Made by a program: the position numbers and the translations under genes. A DNA stretch of 64,000 nucleotides, from the NCBI GenBank assembly GCA_020726505.1, contig JAHLEZ010000008.1:2542001-2606000 (forward strand), given 5' to 3'. The DNA comes from Leptodontidium sp. MPI-SDFR-AT-0119. Taxonomy: Eukaryota > Ascomycota > Leotiomycetes > Helotiales > Leptodontidiaceae. The notes beneath the pieces are model-generated. The model made no database searches. It worked only from the letters and a program-made list of their open reading frames with translations, and was not told the DNA's origin. Below, one piece after another: positions 32,781 through 44,659 of the stretch (the stretch's first letter is position 1; the number at the start of each line of letters is the position of its first letter).

Positions 32781-35221
32781 ATGCCTCACCCATTTCAAGT
32801 TCTTGATTCCCATGATACTTCTGAGGACAATCATGAATTTGATTATGCTAAGGACCCTGTTGGAGTTCTGAGATGGGAGGATGAGCGAGGCCAGGTGATG
32901 GGTAAGTCAAATGCGTCACTGTATCAACTTCAGCTTATCTCAATCACCAGAGAAACGCATTGAGTACAGTGACGAATTGATAGTTGGCAGAGAGCCAGTT
33001 TCTTGGTCAACACCAGGGTTTGGTGAAAGGTAGATGCTCTTATCTTGCTGATGTCTCAGGATTAACAATCACAGCATCCTCATCACGATCGCAGATGATG
33101 CCAGTTATCCCTTTGTCTCCAAAAGACACTTCCGCATTTACTCTGTCGTATTCGACAGGAGTGACCCCTCCGTACAGCCATTGATCTATTGTGAGGACCT
33201 TGAGTCCACAAATGGCACCTATGTCAATGGAGTTTGCATTGGCATGATTGGCCGCGAACGAGTTGGACATCTTCTCTGCCACGGGGATATCATTGAAGTG
33301 CGTCCACATTGGCGATTCCAGCTTCACCAACCTTCTCAGTATCCCACGAGCGAGATTCTAGGACATCCTGAGGAGATGGAAGTATGTAGTACCGTCTGTT
33401 ATTTGAATGTCGCTCATGATCCTAGTATTTTCAGGATCTCTACACGGTATCGAATCGCAAGCTAGGCAGCGGTCAGTATGGTGCGGTTTTCCTCGCAACC
33501 GAAGTTGCAACTTCCAAGCAGACAGCATGCAAAATCGTGAACTTTGGGGATGGTGCAGATCGGGGATCACAGATTTCTGAGTCCTTACACCATGGTACTA
33601 CCCATCAGGAGCTGTCGCCGGGGGGAAAGGCCAAGCTCAAGCGTGAGATATTCATTCTTTCGAAGCTCAACCATGTAGGCGCTTCATCCCTCCTGGTTCA
33701 ATAGTTTCTCACAGTCTTTAGCCGCATATCGTTTGCATGAGAAAGGCATTCTTCTCGGAAAACACCATGTAAGCGTGCTTTTGGAGGGAAGATGTGGGGA
33801 TCGATGAAACTGACGTATCAGGTACACCTTCACAGACCTTGCTCCAGGAGGAGATCTTTGCTCGTACCTCGATTCCAATGGAGCCCTCACAGATTGTCAC
33901 ACTAGAATAATCTCTCGACAGCTTGTCCTTGCCGTGAAATACCTCCATTCCAAAGGAATTGTGCATCGAGACATAAAGCTGGAAAATATCCTGATTATGC
34001 ACACCGATCTTGGAGGTCGTGTTCTCTTAACCGACTTCGGCTTTGCCATAGACGCCCGTCCGTCAGGTGGAAGGATGCTGTCCAAACTGGGGACACCAGG
34101 ATACGTTGCACCGTGAGTATACTTCCAAAACCGCCTTCCAAGTATGTGAGATTCTGACCTCGTCCAGGGAGGTTGAAATCGTCGAGTCCTCCAAAGTCGG
34201 CTACACGTCAGCTGCCGACCTTTGGTCGCTTGGTGTGTCGATCGCGTATCTGTTAACGAATGATACTATCTTGCCCCGTGATAAAATCTCACAAGTCAGC
34301 CAGGTGCAGCTAGCAGAGCTCTTCCACGGTTTCGGAGATGGCACTAAGAGAAAGACCTGGCAGAATCTATCGCCACGGGCTTTAAGGTTTCTTCGAGGAC
34401 TACTTGCCTCTGATCCGGCCGACCGAATGACCGCCGAAGAAGCATTGGAGCACTCATGGTTGACGAAGCCACTTTCAGAGGCAGCACTCATCGAAGAGTG
34501 TTGTGCGAAGATTGTCCGGTTCTGGAAGAAACGGGACAGTGACGAAGTTGTGATCGGACTTCCCTCAACCATCCAGAGTAAGCAGGATGAGAACTCTCGC
34601 CGAGATTCAAGATCAAAGAGAAAGCTTCCTGATGCCTCCTCGTCTCCATATTTCACTCTTGACCGCCATCTCCATCGCAGAGAGGCATCACAAAGGCGGA
34701 CTTTGTTGGCTGGGCTCAGCAAGACTGGATCTCAATTTGTAGCCCCTGCAGATGAAACAAAGACTTATCGTCTTCAAATGGTATCGATCCTAGGAAGAGA
34801 TATGTTTGGTAGGAACCCAGATACGCAAGTTCAAGAGCGACCGAGTGTCGAAGATGAGGTATCTCTTGTTCCAAAAGAGACCCCAAGACCTCGATCAGAG
34901 AGGGTGTTTGGATTCGACTTGAGCGATCCTACCGGACCATCTCCTGGCTCTTCAATCGAAGCGGAGCAAGTGAATGCAGATTCGGAGACTGGTATCCAGA
35001 ACATGAGTCGAAAGCGGGCGAGGTGGGAGTCGGAGGATCTAGAGGAGAAGATTCTTCGGGACGATGTTGCGAAAAATGCCACCAAATGGCAGAGTGCGAA
35101 AGCCCTGAAAGATGCTGTTATGAAGAGGAAAATGGAAGTCGAGAAAGTTGGCGGGAAGCCGGGAGAGGTAGGCCCAGGTCGCCCGACTCTGGCGATCAGA
35201 GCTTCGACGATGTTGGTTTGA
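32781..35221 (+). CDS. FHA-domain Ser/Thr kinase, Chk2/Cds1/Mek1 family
   Basis: Seven exons (32781-32901, 32984-33029, 33075-33381, 33435-33674, 33722-33768, 33822-34112, 34168-35221) encode 701 residues. An N-terminal FHA domain (~40-140: GREPVSW, SKRHFRIYSVVFD, STNGTYVNG) binds phosphothreonine. The kinase domain spans ~159-450: glycine loop LGSGQYGAVF, Lys191, catalytic loop HRDIKLEN with Asp304, DFG Asp325, GTPGYVAPE ending at Glu352. A long Ser/Arg-rich C-terminal tail with a Lys/Glu-rich helix follows. This domain order is that of DNA-damage kinase Chk2 (Rad53/Cds1) and meiotic Mek1; I cannot decide between them. All six introns are 45-82 nt and phase-consistent. It would act in the nucleus on checkpoint or recombination control. 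Confidence 0.92.
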
Positions 35222-37468
35222 TGATCAATATGGGTCGTCGCTTGCTGGTTCCTGCCGGGGGCCGACCCCGATGGAGAAGACGAGCGAGGTATTGCTATTT
35301 GGAAGATACCCATTTGCTGCAAGGTTGTGGATCAGTGCTAAGATTTACTAACGGGTTATCTTTAAATTTACCTTTCATTCAAAATTGTGGAGATGAGAGC
35401 CAGTAACAGTAGTCCAGACCATCTGGTCATCATATTCGCGGAGTGATGTGTAGTTCAGCACTTGTCTGCAGTATCTTTCCACTTTATACAGTAGTCTTTA
35501 TGAAATCACTGGATGTTACCAGGGACTTGGCACTAGTACTATGCGGCTCCACCTGCAATATGCAGTAAGCACCCTCTATATTTACCTGCCGACTGGCACG
35601 ATATGCACGATCATTTGGTGCGATTACCAACCGGCAATACACAGATTCTCGCCAATCAACCCAAACACCTCGCATAATCTCACACTCATTCAGCGTCTCA
35701 TGTCTAAACATCCTCCAATAACCGGTAACACATTCATTACAGATTGATTACAGATGTCCAACATTTTGCAACATCTTGTGCAGGTATCGCTGGATTGGGA
35801 TACAAACCTAATCACGGGCCGTGGCCGCAAAGTTGGTCCATAATCCCATGCAACTCTCCTTGGCATCGACCTGAACCCAGTCTGCAATCTTCGAAAACAA
35901 CAGCTAGGAAACAGTCGACCGCATTTCCCCCTCCCTATCTGTGGCCTCGTGCTCGTCTATCTTTTTTCGATGTCCATATGCAGACGATTCCACCAATCAT
36001 CTGGGCCAAATGCAACAGGTCCTTTTTGGAGTCTGGTAACGACCGGGCCGTCAATTCCAGTGATTGGAAGGAAACGGCATGCTTGTGGCGAGACCCTGAC
36101 GGATCCTTGAGCCGCGCGCCTGCGCGTGCAAAGAGAGGGGGTGGATAGTGGCATGTGGAGAGGCGAGTGAGGGAAGGGGAAGGAGAGGCTGGTGGCTGGA
36201 TACCTAGGTACTGTTGGCTGTTGGATAGGTGAGGCGTTTGATATTAGGAGAAGGATACTGTATGGATATGGATGTGGTCGTGACAAGCAAGCGACGGTTG
36301 ACGGTTGACGGTTGAACGAACCGACATACCGCACGCTAACAATTATTTGCCATGCCATCCCACTCCAGTACCACCCCTAACACCATGCCATCCCATCCCT
36401 CGCCGTCCCCGTCCCTCCCCCAGAGCGGGCCCTGGCGGGCAGAAGCGAGCCACATTTTCTCCTCATTATCCCCTTTTCTTCTCGCGAGCTGCAGCTGCGA
36501 CATGCGGCGTTCTGCTCGTTTGCCAGCCTGGGGTAGAGGCCGGCCAAGCGAGGAGGTAGGCGTAAAGGCGAGGCGTACTGTACTAGGCGAGTGCTCGAGT
36601 AAGTGAGCTGTTCGAGATGGAAGATCTCCAGTCCCCAGAGCCCGCGCTCGGCCCGAAAGGGACAGACGAGCAAGTCTACGGAGGACGTACATGGGAATCC
36701 CCTCCACGCTCACGAGCCCGCAAGAGCCAGCTGTTGGACCTTGGCGTAACAAACCCAACCAGCCCGTGCCAACTCGACAGTCTGTCTGCAGTGTCTGGTC
36801 GAGACTATCGAAAGTGTCAGCTCATGGCATGGCATAGCAGGGCAATGGAGGCATGACATGGGCATGTAAACCCAAAATCAGGTACAAGTGACCCTAAGCT
36901 CGGGTGGCGTATCTCGCCATCCTCCTGGGAATCTCACTAGGCCATGGCATGGCATCTACTGTACTACTGTAGCTCGCATCTAGAAGCAGCTACTACTGCA
37001 GCTGTTTCGACTCTTCGATTCGCGAAAGCCACTCGGGAGTGGATGCAACGCAGAGGCTCACTGAGCCCTCAACCCTAAAGGGGCATGCGGAAGGAGCATC
37101 TCCGTGGCCTCCACCGTCGAAAAGAACATCCCATCCACCTCCCATCCCCAGATTTCACCCCGGGAATGTCCTCCGTTCTCCGAAACGTTGGCGAGCTTGT
37201 TCTCCAATCAATTCGCTGCAACTTTTTTTTGATACCCGTTCCCCTCGTCTGTTCTTCATCTGGAAATTCATCTAGTGAAATGACCTGGCCCAGCATGTCC
37301 CAGCAAGTCTACACCCATGGCGAACACCTGGTGGCTCGACTTCCTCATGGATGATAAGTAGCTGGAAGTTCCCTTCCAAGTTTCGTTCTTTCTTCAGCAC
37401 TCCAGTCACTCAAGACACACTTGGGCTCCCTTCGACATATCAGCAAATCCTCCTCTCATCTGGACGCG
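35222..37468. other. 2.2 kb gene-free stretch
   Basis: This is the 3' flank of the kinase and the promoter and leader of a sugar transporter. Short ORFs in GC-rich sequence near 36.3-36.8 kb overlap on both strands and show no family content. An (ACGGTTG)3 repeat lies near 36293-36316, and ATGGCATGGCAT motifs recur around 36825-36955. Confidence 0.5.
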
Positions 37469-39384
37469 ATGGCAGACATTACGGAGAAGCACGTCGACTC
37501 TCATGTCGCCGAACATGACGACAACGACCACTCGCTCGACAAGAACAAGGTCGTGGCCACCAAAGTCCTCATCGGAGATGAGACTTTCAACCAAGCCATG
37601 CTCAAGGAGCCCCCTCAACCCCGCAACTGGATCGCTATTCAACTTTACCTGATCTCGGTTGTTGGGTTCTGCTGCTCGACCTCCAACGGTTTCGACTCTT
37701 CCCTCTTCGGTAACCTTCTCTCCCAGAAGCATTTCAAGGCCTTCTTCGATGTCAGCAATGTGGGCATTCAAGCTGGTATTGTCAGCTCTATGACCCAAAT
37801 CGGTGGTGTTGCAGCTCTTCCATTCATTGGCCCTGCTATCGATACCTTTGGCCGAAGGGTTGGCATGTTCATTGGAGCCTCGATCATCATCCTCGGTGTT
37901 ATCATCCAAGGTACCGTCATCAGCACAGGCAACACTGGTCAATTCATGGGAGGCCGATTCTTCATGGGCATGGGTGTCTCCATCATTGCCTCAGCCGGTC
38001 CCTGCTACGTCGTTGAGATCTCTCACCCAGCTTATCGTGGCATTGTTACTGGTTTCTACAACGTTTTCTGGTATGTTGCTGCAGCTAAAATCTTGAGTTC
38101 TGTAACTGATAACTATACAGGCCTGTCGGAGCTTTGGTTGCCAGTAGCGCTTGCCGAGGTGCTCTCAGCCTTCCTGGAAACGCCTCTTGGATCGTCCCCA
38201 TCTGGCTTCAAGCAATGTTCCCAGGTGTCGTCTTCATCTTCGCCTGGTTCCTCCCAGAATCCCCACGTGTAAGTGAACTATTCAAACCCAGCAGAAGTTG
38301 GCGTATGCATGCTGACCAGGTGATCAGTGGTTGTACACCAACGGCAAGCAAGAGCAAGCCAAGGCATTCCTCACCAAATATCACGGAAATGGCAACCCCG
38401 ACAGCGAGTGGGTCAGACTTCAGATGTGGGAATACGAGGCTCACTTGGAGCTCGACGGTGCCGACAAGAGATGGTGGGATTACCGCGCGCTTTTCAAGAA
38501 CAGAACATCCAGATACCGTCTTGCCTGCAACTGCGCCGTCTCTCTCTTCGGTCAATGGGCTGGTAACGGTATGTATTCAAACCTCTCTACGACATTCAGA
38601 TACTAATATAAGCCAGGTGTTGTCTCTTACTTCCTCAGTGGTGTCTTGGATACCGCTGGTATCACCGAGACGACTATGCAGAACAACCTTTTCGTCGCAA
38701 TGAACGCTGTGCAGTGCGTGGTCTCCTTCACGGGCAGTATGTTCGTTGACAAGATCGGTCGCCGCCCTCTCTTGATCTGGGTTAACGTTGGCTGCTCCAT
38801 CTGCTGGATCGGTGTCACTGTCGCAGCTTCTATCATCGCTCCAGAAGTGCGTGCCAAGAAGGCAATTGAGGATGCTGGTGGTGTCTGGGATACTTCCCTG
38901 GGTAACAAGTCAGCCAGTGGAGCCACTGTTGCTATGATCTATATCTTCCAGGCTGTCTATTCTTTCGGCTGGACCCCACTTCAAGCTCTCTACCCCGTCG
39001 AGGTCCTCTCCTTCGAAATGCGTGCCAAGGGAATGGCCTTCTCTAACCTTTTCGTCACCTGTGGTACTCTCGTCAACCAGTTCGGATTCCCAGTCGCTCT
39101 CAAGAACATCGAGTGGAAGACATACATTGTCTTCATGGTCTGGTGTCTCGTCCAGGCTGCCATCATCTGGTACTTCGTTCCCGAGACCAAGAACCGTACT
39201 GTAAGTCCACAATCATACCCATTTATCTTGGAACAGCGGCTAACAAATTCCATAGCTTGAAGAACTTGATGAGATCTTCAGCGCCAAGAACCCAAGAAAG
39301 ACATCCACTGCCAAGAAGGCGCTCAACCTCGATGAGCACAATAACGTTGTCGGTGTCGAGGATATCAACAAGGGCGATGCTTAG
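37469..39384 (+). CDS. MFS sugar transporter (hexose/lactose permease-like)
   Basis: Five exons (37469-38070, 38121-38268, 38328-38568, 38617-39200, 39256-39384) encode 567 residues with 12 predicted spans. Sugar-porter motifs: GPAIDTFGRRVGMF in the first cytoplasmic loop, FLPESPRWLYTNGK before the central loop, FVDKIGRRPLL after TM8, and FVPETKNRTLEELDEIF after TM12. SNGFDSSLFG in TM1 and AGPCYVVEISHPAYRG in the loop before TM5 match fungal lactose/galactose-permease-like and hexose transporters. The hydrophilic tails are cytoplasmic. Junction phases all agree, including TACTAAT in intron 3. The start is the ATG with the acidic tail; the frame is open further upstream but without another ATG. 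Confidence 0.93.
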
Positions 39385-41079
39385 ATCCAATGACCTACCT
39401 ACACTCTGACCAACGGTCACCAAAACTTCGAAGGAGTACGATGTTGTGGAAGGGGATGCCGCTGAGAAGCCGATAGCTTCCAAGCATGAATTTGTCAATT
39501 ACGCTACGATCTCATATAGCCATTTTAATTTATGTTTGCTTGAGAATTTCTGGTTCCAGTTCCCTGCTTGTGATTGGTTGATTGGTTGATTGATTGAGAT
39601 TTCTCTTTGGGTAAGAATATCTTGTGAATCTTGACTGTAGACGGGAGTTCAGAACCCACATATTCTAACCGTTCCCATCTTAGCAAAGTGGTGAGAAATA
39701 CACAGCGCTTTCAATCGACATTTGAATCGTAAAGATTGCCAAGATGTTCTTAACACCCTATAGGAGCTAAACAATCAATTTTAGGGAAGAAGTAAAATAA
39801 CGAATGCTCTCTCACCAACCACCAAGCCTTTGGTTCTCCCAACAACGAATATATGGTTATTACACGTACTGTTACAATAGTGATCATAAAACCCTAACTC
39901 GAACAATGAATTCTACTACGGTTGCTAAGATAGTCCTCAAATTTTTCATCTCTCAGAGTAAATCCTCTGCTACATACGACTTGACGTCTGGCAAAGCACC
40001 CATGGTTTTCTCCAGGATCCTATTGGGTAGGCAGATAGTTGAGATTTACTTTCCATAGGCCTGTATCCGCTAGTCCTGTAGCTTGCATGAGGTTGTGGCG
40101 AAGAAACTTATGTCCCAGATCCTGGAGACGACTTTGGCAGTCAGTCCGCGCAACTATTCTGACAACTTTCATTTGTTGCCGACTCCCCTTTTGTATTTCT
40201 TAGGAGCGGTTGGCTGACGCTTTTACTGTAAACCTCATCTAGCGATTAATTTAAACTTGAGCTATCATTTGGTTTGAGAGCTTAAGCAAAGCGCCAGATT
40301 TTGAGGCTCTTGGAGGAAGTTCATCTGATGTTCTGGTGCAAGCTAAGCGAGACATCAGCAACATACACATCTTCGCCCCACTGATAGCAGATGAGGCGGG
40401 GATTTAAAGAGATTTTATTCTTGTGTTGAGAAATGGGTTAATGCTCTGCTGTACATCTGAATCAGATGAACGAGGTTGACTGCCAATTTATTCCAGAGAA
40501 AGGATATTACATCGAGTCTTAAATCGACTCAGTTAGGACTAACACCTGCCCGCGGCCTGCCATCTGGCCTCTTCTTAACACCCCATTATCTCGTCGTTTA
40601 CGCCATCAAGTTCATTCAATTTTATCAACCCCCCCCCCCTTCTTTGCCTTTCAATCCAATTGCAACCTTTCTCCCAAACAATGTCTTTGTTCCTCACTCG
40701 TGAAACTGATCTAAACAGAACAAAGTTCAAGAAACCCAATGAAACATCCTTCTTTCAATATTTCTTTATCCTCCCAACAAGCATCACCCACAACATTCTT
40801 TCACGCTCCCTGAAAAGACTCTTTCATTCTCAAAGACAATTATTCGTCCTGGTGTATATCACATCTCTAAATGGATGTGCCTAGATCCTCTCTCTCCCCT
40901 CATCTCGACTCGACTCGACTCGATTCATTTCTTGTTGATGAAAGTATACAAGTGCTCAACTTCTTTGTTAACTTCCGTGTTTACCATCAGAACAAAACGA
41001 AGATCCCATCCTACCTCAAATACCCCCGCACCAAGCACAACACAAACCCACAGCAAATTCTACACCTACAAGAGCCAAA
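39385..41079. other. 1.7 kb gene-free stretch
   Basis: 3' region of the transporter and upstream region of the next gene. An 11-base C run lies at 40629-40639 and a CTCGA tandem repeat at about 40904-40926, both in the presumed leader or promoter of the gene at 41080. Overlapping ORFs from 40871 and 40875 are low-complexity Pro/His/Thr translations and were not accepted. Confidence 0.5.
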
Positions 41080-41871
41080 ATGCCTTACCCAAAACCCAAA
41101 CTAACACTAATCACCTCCTTCACAAACCCACCTCCCTCCCAATCTCCAACCCCCAAACCCGAACCCCAACTCAAACCCAAAACCTCCTTCATCAAAGAAT
41201 CCTGCCTCCAATGCACCCTCCTCTCCCTCCGCTGCTCCTTCAAATCAAGTACCAATCCCCCCTCAAACCCCCCGAAGAGCTGCACCCGCTGTCTGAAATC
41301 CAACCAGGACATCTGCGTGCACCGCATAAAAGCTTCCTCCCTTCCATTTACCAACACCTCCATCCCCATCCCCATCCCCATCCCCACCAACCCCAACCAG
41401 ACCTCAAACACCTCCCAACCCAAAGACAACGGAAAAGCAAAATACGGAGCCGAACTAATCTCAGCACAACTCAAACACTTCAAGCCCGAATACATCCACC
41501 ACACTCCCCTGCCGCACATCACCGCCTCCGCCCTCGCCGCAAAAGTCTCTTCTCTCCTCCTCCCTCGGAAAGAGAGGGATCGTTTCGCGCTGCCTATGCC
41601 GAGTCCGGGGTATGGGAGGCGGACGTTGAGGCCGTTGGGGGAGAGGTTGGAGGCTGAGCGGTTGGAGGTTGAGGAGGAGGAGAGGAGGGTGAGGGAGAGA
41701 GTGGAGAGGGAGATGAAGAGAGAGATTGAGAAGGAGAGGGCAATGGAAAGGGCAAGGGAGAGAGTGGAGAGGGGGAGGGTGGAGAGGGAGGAGTGGGAGG
41801 AGTGGGAGAAAGCCCGGGAGGAGGAGATGAGTTTTCGGGTGGATGAGTTTCAAGACGATTTTAGTGATTAG
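41080..41871 (+). CDS. small Zn2Cys6-like protein with a charged coiled coil
   Basis: A single exon encodes 263 residues. Residues 42-78 carry Cys42-x2-Cys45-x6-Cys52-x15-Cys68-x2-Cys71-x6-Cys78, the spacing of a fungal Zn2Cys6 cluster with a long middle loop (CLQCTLLSLRC, CTRCLKSNQDIC). Unlike DNA-binding members, the loop after the second Cys lacks the usual basic RxKxKC pattern. Low-complexity Pro/Thr stretches and an Ile-Pro repeat flank it. Residues ~180-250 are a continuous Glu/Arg-rich helix (EEEERRVRERVEREMKREI), likely a coiled coil or single alpha helix. There is no fungal_trans domain. This plan is known from many uncharacterised fungal proteins; the role is unknown. Confidence 0.72.
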   Translation: MPYPKPKLTLITSFTNPPPSQSPTPKPEPQLKPKTSFIKESCLQCTLLSLRCSFKSSTNPPSNPPKSCTRCLKSNQDICVHRIKASSLPFTNTSIPIPIPIPTNPNQTSNTSQPKDNGKAKYGAELISAQLKHFKPEYIHHTPLPHITASALAAKVSSLLLPRKERDRFALPMPSPGYGRRTLRPLGERLEAERLEVEEEERRVRERVEREMKREIEKERAMERARERVERGRVEREEWEEWEKAREEEMSFRVDEFQDDFSD

Positions 41872-42249
41872 TTTGTTTGTTTGATTTTTCCCGGGGGAAT
41901 TGCAATTTAGGTACTGGATGCAAGTAAGAGCTTACTTAGGCTGGGAGTCCGGTCAAATTTATCCAACCAGCCCTGTCCAATCTGAAAGCAACGCAGCGCG
42001 CTCCCAGCATTAGAAAATGAAAGAAACCCAGAGTAATAGATCTATCCATCCATTCCCACGTATCGAAACACGCAGGTTCATTGTTAACTTTTCCTTCCTT
42101 CCTTCCCATCGATGTAATCAAGAAAGTACTCATACAATCCCATCAATCCGCGAAGTGAAATCCAGAATCCAGAATCCAGAATCCAGAACCTCGCATTAAC
42201 AGCAAAATTCGCAAATCCCATGACGTGACGCCCTTGAAAGCAAATCCAA
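41872..42249. other. convergent 3' regions
   Basis: Separates the Zn2Cys6-like gene from the malic enzyme gene. It contains a short TCCAGAA tandem repeat, listed separately. Confidence 0.6.
42161..42188. repeat. TCCAGAA tandem repeat
   Basis: Four perfect 7-base units lie in the 3' flank of the malic enzyme gene. On the other strand the units read TTCTGGA, resembling heat-shock-element halves, although the 3' position argues against a promoter role. Confidence 0.8.
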
Positions 42250-44659
42250 CTAAAGGTTCGCACGCAAAATATCCTCCTTGGTAGGATCGTACATCCTCGC
42301 ACGAATCCAGGAATCGAGATAACTATCGCTCAGATCCCGAATGCTAGGTTCGCGATCGAGACCTTGACGTTGAGCTTCGCGGATGACTTCGCGGGCGACG
42401 ATTACGCTTACGTCGCGGATACGGTCGAGTTCTGGGTAGAGACGGCCGTCGGATAGTTCGGAGGGGGTGATTGCGTTGCTGAGTGCTACGGCGGAGGCGT
42501 AGATCATCTCTTGGGTTATGTGTACGGCTTTGCAGAGGATGGAACCGAGTCCGATGCCGGGGAAGACATACATATTGCTAGGGATGTGAGTATGAGTGGC
42601 GTGGAAGCGGAGAAGATGATTACTTACTTTCCCTGACTGGGAATCATGACCTTGTCTTTGTAGAGGTATGGTTGGAAAGGACTACCGCTTGCGAAAATGG
42701 CTTTTCCGTCAGTGTACTTGATGGCCTCCTCGAACGTACATTCGGAATTGCTGGAAGGGTTCGATAGAGGGAAGATGATGGGATGTGGGTTCAGTTTGGC
42801 CATGGTCTTGAGGATACTCTCGTCGAAGATTCCACGGATGGTTGAAAGTCCCATGAGAATGGTTGGCTTGACGTAGTCCACAACTTCTGGGAGAGTCTTG
42901 AATTGTTGGCCGTTATTGTCATCGCGAGAGAAGTAGACTTTGTGTTGGGCTAGTCTGTCTCCTCTGTCGTTTGTGATGAGACCCTGGAATTATTAGCAGT
43001 GAAGCTAAATCTAAGTCGAGAACTTACCTTGGTATCGACAAACCAGAAGCAACGTCTTGCCTCATCTTCTGTCAAGCCTTCCTTGATGAAGTACTCCACT
43101 ATCTGCTTAGCAACACCTACACCAGCACTACCAGCACCCATGAAAACAGCACGTTGATCCTTGACAGGAACTCCGCTCTTCTTCAGGGCATTGATGGTAC
43201 CAGCCAACATGACGGCACCTGTTCCTTGGATGTCATCATTGAACATGGAGTACTTGTGTTGATATCTCTCAAGTGCAGGGAATGGGTTCTTGAAGTCCTC
43301 GAACTGGACAACAATACTACATAATGTCAGCTTTACACCTCATTTCCAAATAGAGGTACTCACCCAGGCCACATCTTATTCAAAGCAACCATCAACTCAT
43401 CCAAGAAATCAGCTTCTTCCTGCTCAGAAACCTTTGGCATCTTGGCACCCATATACAATGGGTTGGCCAACAACTCCTTATTGCTAGTTCCGAGATCAAG
43501 ACACAGTGGTAGGGTCACCTCAGGTCGGATACCAGCACATCCTGTATAGAGTGCTAGCTTTCCAACTGGAATTCCCATACCGTTGACACCAAGATCACCA
43601 AGTCCGAGGATACGAGAGCCATCTGTGACAACAGTGATCTCGACATTTGGTTGAGGCCAATTTTGGAGAACTTCGAGGATGTGTCCACGGTCTTTGTATG
43701 AGATGTAGAGACCTAGAGAAGTTAGTAAGATAGGTCAGATATGGAAGGAGGCAATCTGATGATGGAATTATGGGGCAACATCTCATGTCTCAAAACTCCG
43801 ACACAACATTCACTCAGCTATAACGTACCTTCTGGTTGCTGGTAAATCTCAGACCACTTCAAACAAGCCTCTCCGACTACAGGAGTGTAGATCAAAGGCG
43901 CAATAGTCTAATATCCAAATCAGGAAGTCAGTCACGTGGCCATCCCACTTCGGGATGAAGAAAAAAAAACAACAGAGCGCGGAGGGCAAAACGAACCGTG
44001 AAATTTGTGAGGACAAGACGGTAGAAGAGATGGATGTTGCTGTTTCTGAGGTTGCTTAGGTAGATGTACTTCTCGATAGGAGTCGTCTTGGAAGCTAGCT
44101 GCTTGAGACCTAATGTAGAGAGTTGTCTGTCAGAGGGGAGAAAGTAGGGCAGGGCTTAGGTAGGGCCTGGACTGGAATGGACGGGACTCTGGACTGGTAG
44201 TACTTACATCGAGTGAGTTGGAGTGTATGACTCTCCACATTTGGAGGCGTGAGACCATGGACACCGAGCTTGTTCCTCAATTCGATGGGATACGATGTAT
44301 CAGGATGGATGCTGTTCACCCATCAATTAGAGTTAGAACTCCGAAAAGGATCAATATCTTTCGTTGAGTCCTGAGTTATATCGCGGATGGAAAGGCTTGA
44401 CTCACTTGGCTATGCTGGGCGAAGTATTTTCCGTAGAGGAGCTATGAGGGATCTGGGTCTGGATGTGGTTCGGAGACATCTTGAGAGGTGCAACAGCAGC
44501 AGACGACGAGAGTCGCGTAAAGGTAGTAGGAAGAGTAGGAGTATTAGGAGATAAAGAAGAAGATGACGACGACGACGAGGGAGAGGAAGCCCTTTTCGTA
44601 GTATATCGGTAGAGTTGACGTCCTATGGCACCTTTTAATCCACCCATTGGAATACTCAT
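42250..44659 (-). CDS. malic enzyme, probably mitochondrial
   Basis: Eight exons (44659-44406, 44311-44208, 44109-43997, 43907-43829, 43712-43364, 43316-43028, 42983-42628, 42577-42250) encode 623 residues. The enzyme oxidatively decarboxylates malate to pyruvate with NAD(P)+. Markers: YLSNLRNSNIHLFYR, the LIYTPVVGEACLKW segment with the catalytic Tyr at ~164, YKDRGHILEVL, the metal site FNDDIQGTG, the Rossmann motif GAGSAGVGVA and PLSNPSSNSECT. The N-terminus (MSIPMGGLKGAIGRQLYRYTTKRAS plus a Ser run, read across several segments) is basic, hydroxylated and acid-free, as expected for a matrix presequence. ATG 44731 would add 24 residues. An in-frame ATG at 44479 could start a presequence-free cytosolic form. 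Cofactor preference cannot be told. All junction phases agree. Confidence 0.94.

Noticed and set aside
36352..36856. Overlapping ORFs on both strands upstream of the sugar transporter
   Set aside because: The GC-rich promoter gives open frames by composition. None has recognisable content or splice partners.
37469..39384. Sugar transporter and neighbouring kinase or Zn2Cys6-like protein as a metabolic cluster
   Set aside because: The gaps are 1.7-2.2 kb, no catabolic enzyme is adjacent, and the small zinc protein lacks a regulator architecture.
40875..41657. 260-codon ORF overlapping the Zn2Cys6-like gene in another frame
   Set aside because: It is a Pro/His/Thr-rich low-complexity translation of a C-rich region. 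The other frame has the ordered Cys pattern and a helix.
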